Positions 63,036 through 64,000 of a stretch of DNA of 64,000 bases are shown one piece after another; the stretch's first letter is position 1; every line of letters starts with the position of its first letter. The DNA is from Agarivorans sp. Alg241-V36 (GTDB taxonomy: Bacteria; Pseudomonadota; Gammaproteobacteria; Enterobacterales; Celerinatantimonadaceae), in the NCBI RefSeq assembly GCF_900537085.1, contig NZ_UNRE01000003.1, forward strand, positions 449,808-513,807. The letters run 5' to 3'. Below the pieces are notes generated by a model that was not told where the DNA came from, made no database searches, and saw only the letters and a program-made list of their open reading frames with translations. A program made the position numbers and the translations under genes.

Positions 63036-64000
63036 TTATAAAAAACGGTGGCGTAAGGCCGCATAATTGCGCGCGGTGGTGCGTAAATCGCCCGACTGTT
63101 TTACAAACTGCCGTGGGTTACCACTGCTCGGTTTTTCTAGCTTAAGCTCTAGAGCTTGGGCCATAGCAAAGGCCGAACCCGGCTCAACCACTGTGCCAGT
63201 TCGCGGGCATAAGGCCTCGGTAGACGCGCCTACATTTGTAACTACCGCTGGCACCTCACAGGCTTGCGCCTCTAAAATAACCAGCGACAAACCTTCAAAA
63301 TACGAAGGTAAACAAAATAAATCTAAGCTTTGGTAAAAGCGTGGCATGCAATCTAAAGCCCCTAAAAAATGCACGCGATGAGCAAGGTGTAACGAGGCAA
63401 CCTGTTGTTCAAGACTCTTGCGTTGTGAGCCGTCACCCGCTAACGCTAAGTGGACATTGGCTGGCAAAAATGGCAGAGCTTCTATCAACACTGCTTGGCC
63501 TTTTTCTAGTTCTAAACGCCCTGCGCAACCAATGATTTGGCAATCGCTTGGTAAACCCAAGGCTTTGCGTGCATCTTGCTGGTTGCCCGGCGCAAAATTA
63601 TGAGTATCTACGCCGTTTTTAATCACTTGAACATTCTCGTCTGCTACGCCTAAGGCAGCTTTTAGCTCGCCAGCCACTAAGTTTGCGTCGGCCACTAACA
63701 TGGGTTTCACCCACTTAAGAATGGCGCTTTGCAATATGCGACGACGCTGCTGGCGTAAATGCCATGCATCGTGCTCGGTATGAATCACAACTTTAACTCT
63801 GGCTAAGCGGGCAGCTATGCCGCCGTAAATAAGTGGCCCAATATGGTGGGTGTGCACCACCGGCACCGCCCATTGGCGAAATAAATTGGTAAGCTTCCAT
63901 AGAGTTTTCCAGCTAAAACCAGGCGGTTTATTTAGAAACATTAGGCGGTCTGCATAAGGGAGCAAACGCGGCCAAGCGGCCAGCGCCTGCTCTTTGGTGC
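63036..64000 (-). CDS. Glycosyltransferase family 4 (partial, N-terminus outside window)
   Basis: The frame is open to the right edge, with about 320 codons visible; the true start is beyond 64000 (a TTG at 63965 is internal by sequence). GT-B marks: VVHTHHIGPLIYGGIAARLARVKVVIHTEHD, IKNGVDTHNFAPG, GRLELEKGQAVLIEAL and SYFEGLSLVILEAQACEVPAVVTNVGASTEAL. Next to the SypQR-like gene, so it probably adds a sugar to the same polysaccharide. Confidence 0.87.
   Translation of the reverse strand, partial: TKEQALAAWPRLLPYADRLMFLNKPPGFSWKTLWKLTNLFRQWAVPVVHTHHIGPLIYGGIAARLARVKVVIHTEHDAWHLRQQRRRILQSAILKWVKPMLVADANLVAGELKAALGVADENVQVIKNGVDTHNFAPGNQQDARKALGLPSDCQIIGCAGRLELEKGQAVLIEALPFLPANVHLALAGDGSQRKSLEQQVASLHLAHRVHFLGALDCMPRFYQSLDLFCLPSYFEGLSLVILEAQACEVPAVVTNVGASTEALCPRTGTVVEPGSAFAMAQALELKLEKPSSGNPRQFVKQSGDLRTTARNYAALRHRFL

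Noticed and set aside
1-64000. CRISPR arrays, rRNA, tRNA genes or insertion sequences
   Set aside because: None seen: no regularly spaced repeats, no rRNA or tRNA cloverleaf sequence and no transposase; the only mobile element signal is the integron.

Overview
The window looks like chromosome of a marine, polysaccharide-degrading gammaproteobacterium close to Vibrionales/Alteromonadales; an Agarivorans-like genus is my guess, not a demonstration. The basis is gene content: an OmpU-type porin, a VC_2705-type symporter with its small DUF4212 partner, a stand-alone second EF-G, inosine-guanosine kinase, many c-di-GMP and chemotaxis proteins, a secreted GH16 glucanase and polysaccharide-lyase-like lipoprotein, a Vibrio syp-like biofilm locus and a chromosomal integron.

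Layout. 1-10.8 kb is mostly core: membrane protein (partial), csdA-csdE, LysR regulator, symporter pair, porin, TrmK-like methyltransferase and gsk followed by a tandem partial copy of its 3' end. 10.8-16.6 kb is a signalling block (TonB receptor, YfiR-like, GGDEF-EAL protein, then a PAS-GGDEF cyclase). 17.4-22.3 kb holds a GH16 enzyme, a chemoreceptor and a polysaccharide-lyase-like lipoprotein. 22.7-26.7 kb is housekeeping (S4 protein, EF-G2, YajD-like HNH protein). 26.8-34.8 kb is an exopolysaccharide block (glycosyltransferases, acetyltransferase, Wzx-like flippase, Wzy-like polymerase). 34.9-40.7 kb is a predicted Zur (zinc) island: an Opp/Nik-type ABC importer, a His-rich small secreted protein and the zinc-free ribosomal proteins L31B and L36B. 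40.7-44.5 kb is a glycosyltransferase/lipoprotein/LruC-domain operon, then tpm-merR. 45.9-55.5 kb is a syp-like operon (SypA, SypB, SypC, SypD, a PhnD-like protein, an RscS-like hybrid kinase and a SypG/LuxO-like sigma54 activator). After a chemoreceptor and yjdM comes a small integron (58.45-61.2 kb: intI, attI and two cassettes), then a fused SypQ-SypR-like enzyme and a partial glycosyltransferase to the window edge.

How the parts fit. The most interesting pattern is regulatory. Five sigma54 -24/-12 elements (GG-N10-GC) sit in front of the exopolysaccharide transcription units: the syp-like operon, the LruC operon, the acetyltransferase/GT operon, and both sides of the divergent wzy/GT2 pair, where two elements form one perfect palindrome. 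Three of these have a TTGCA-N3-TGC(G/A)A element 50-100 bp upstream, which is the form of a LuxO-type enhancer. The only sigma54 activator in the window is the LuxO/SypG-like regulator at 45896-47329. I infer that it coordinates several separated polysaccharide operons, with the hybrid kinase and perhaps the PhnD-like protein as input. All motif calls were made by eye and are untested.
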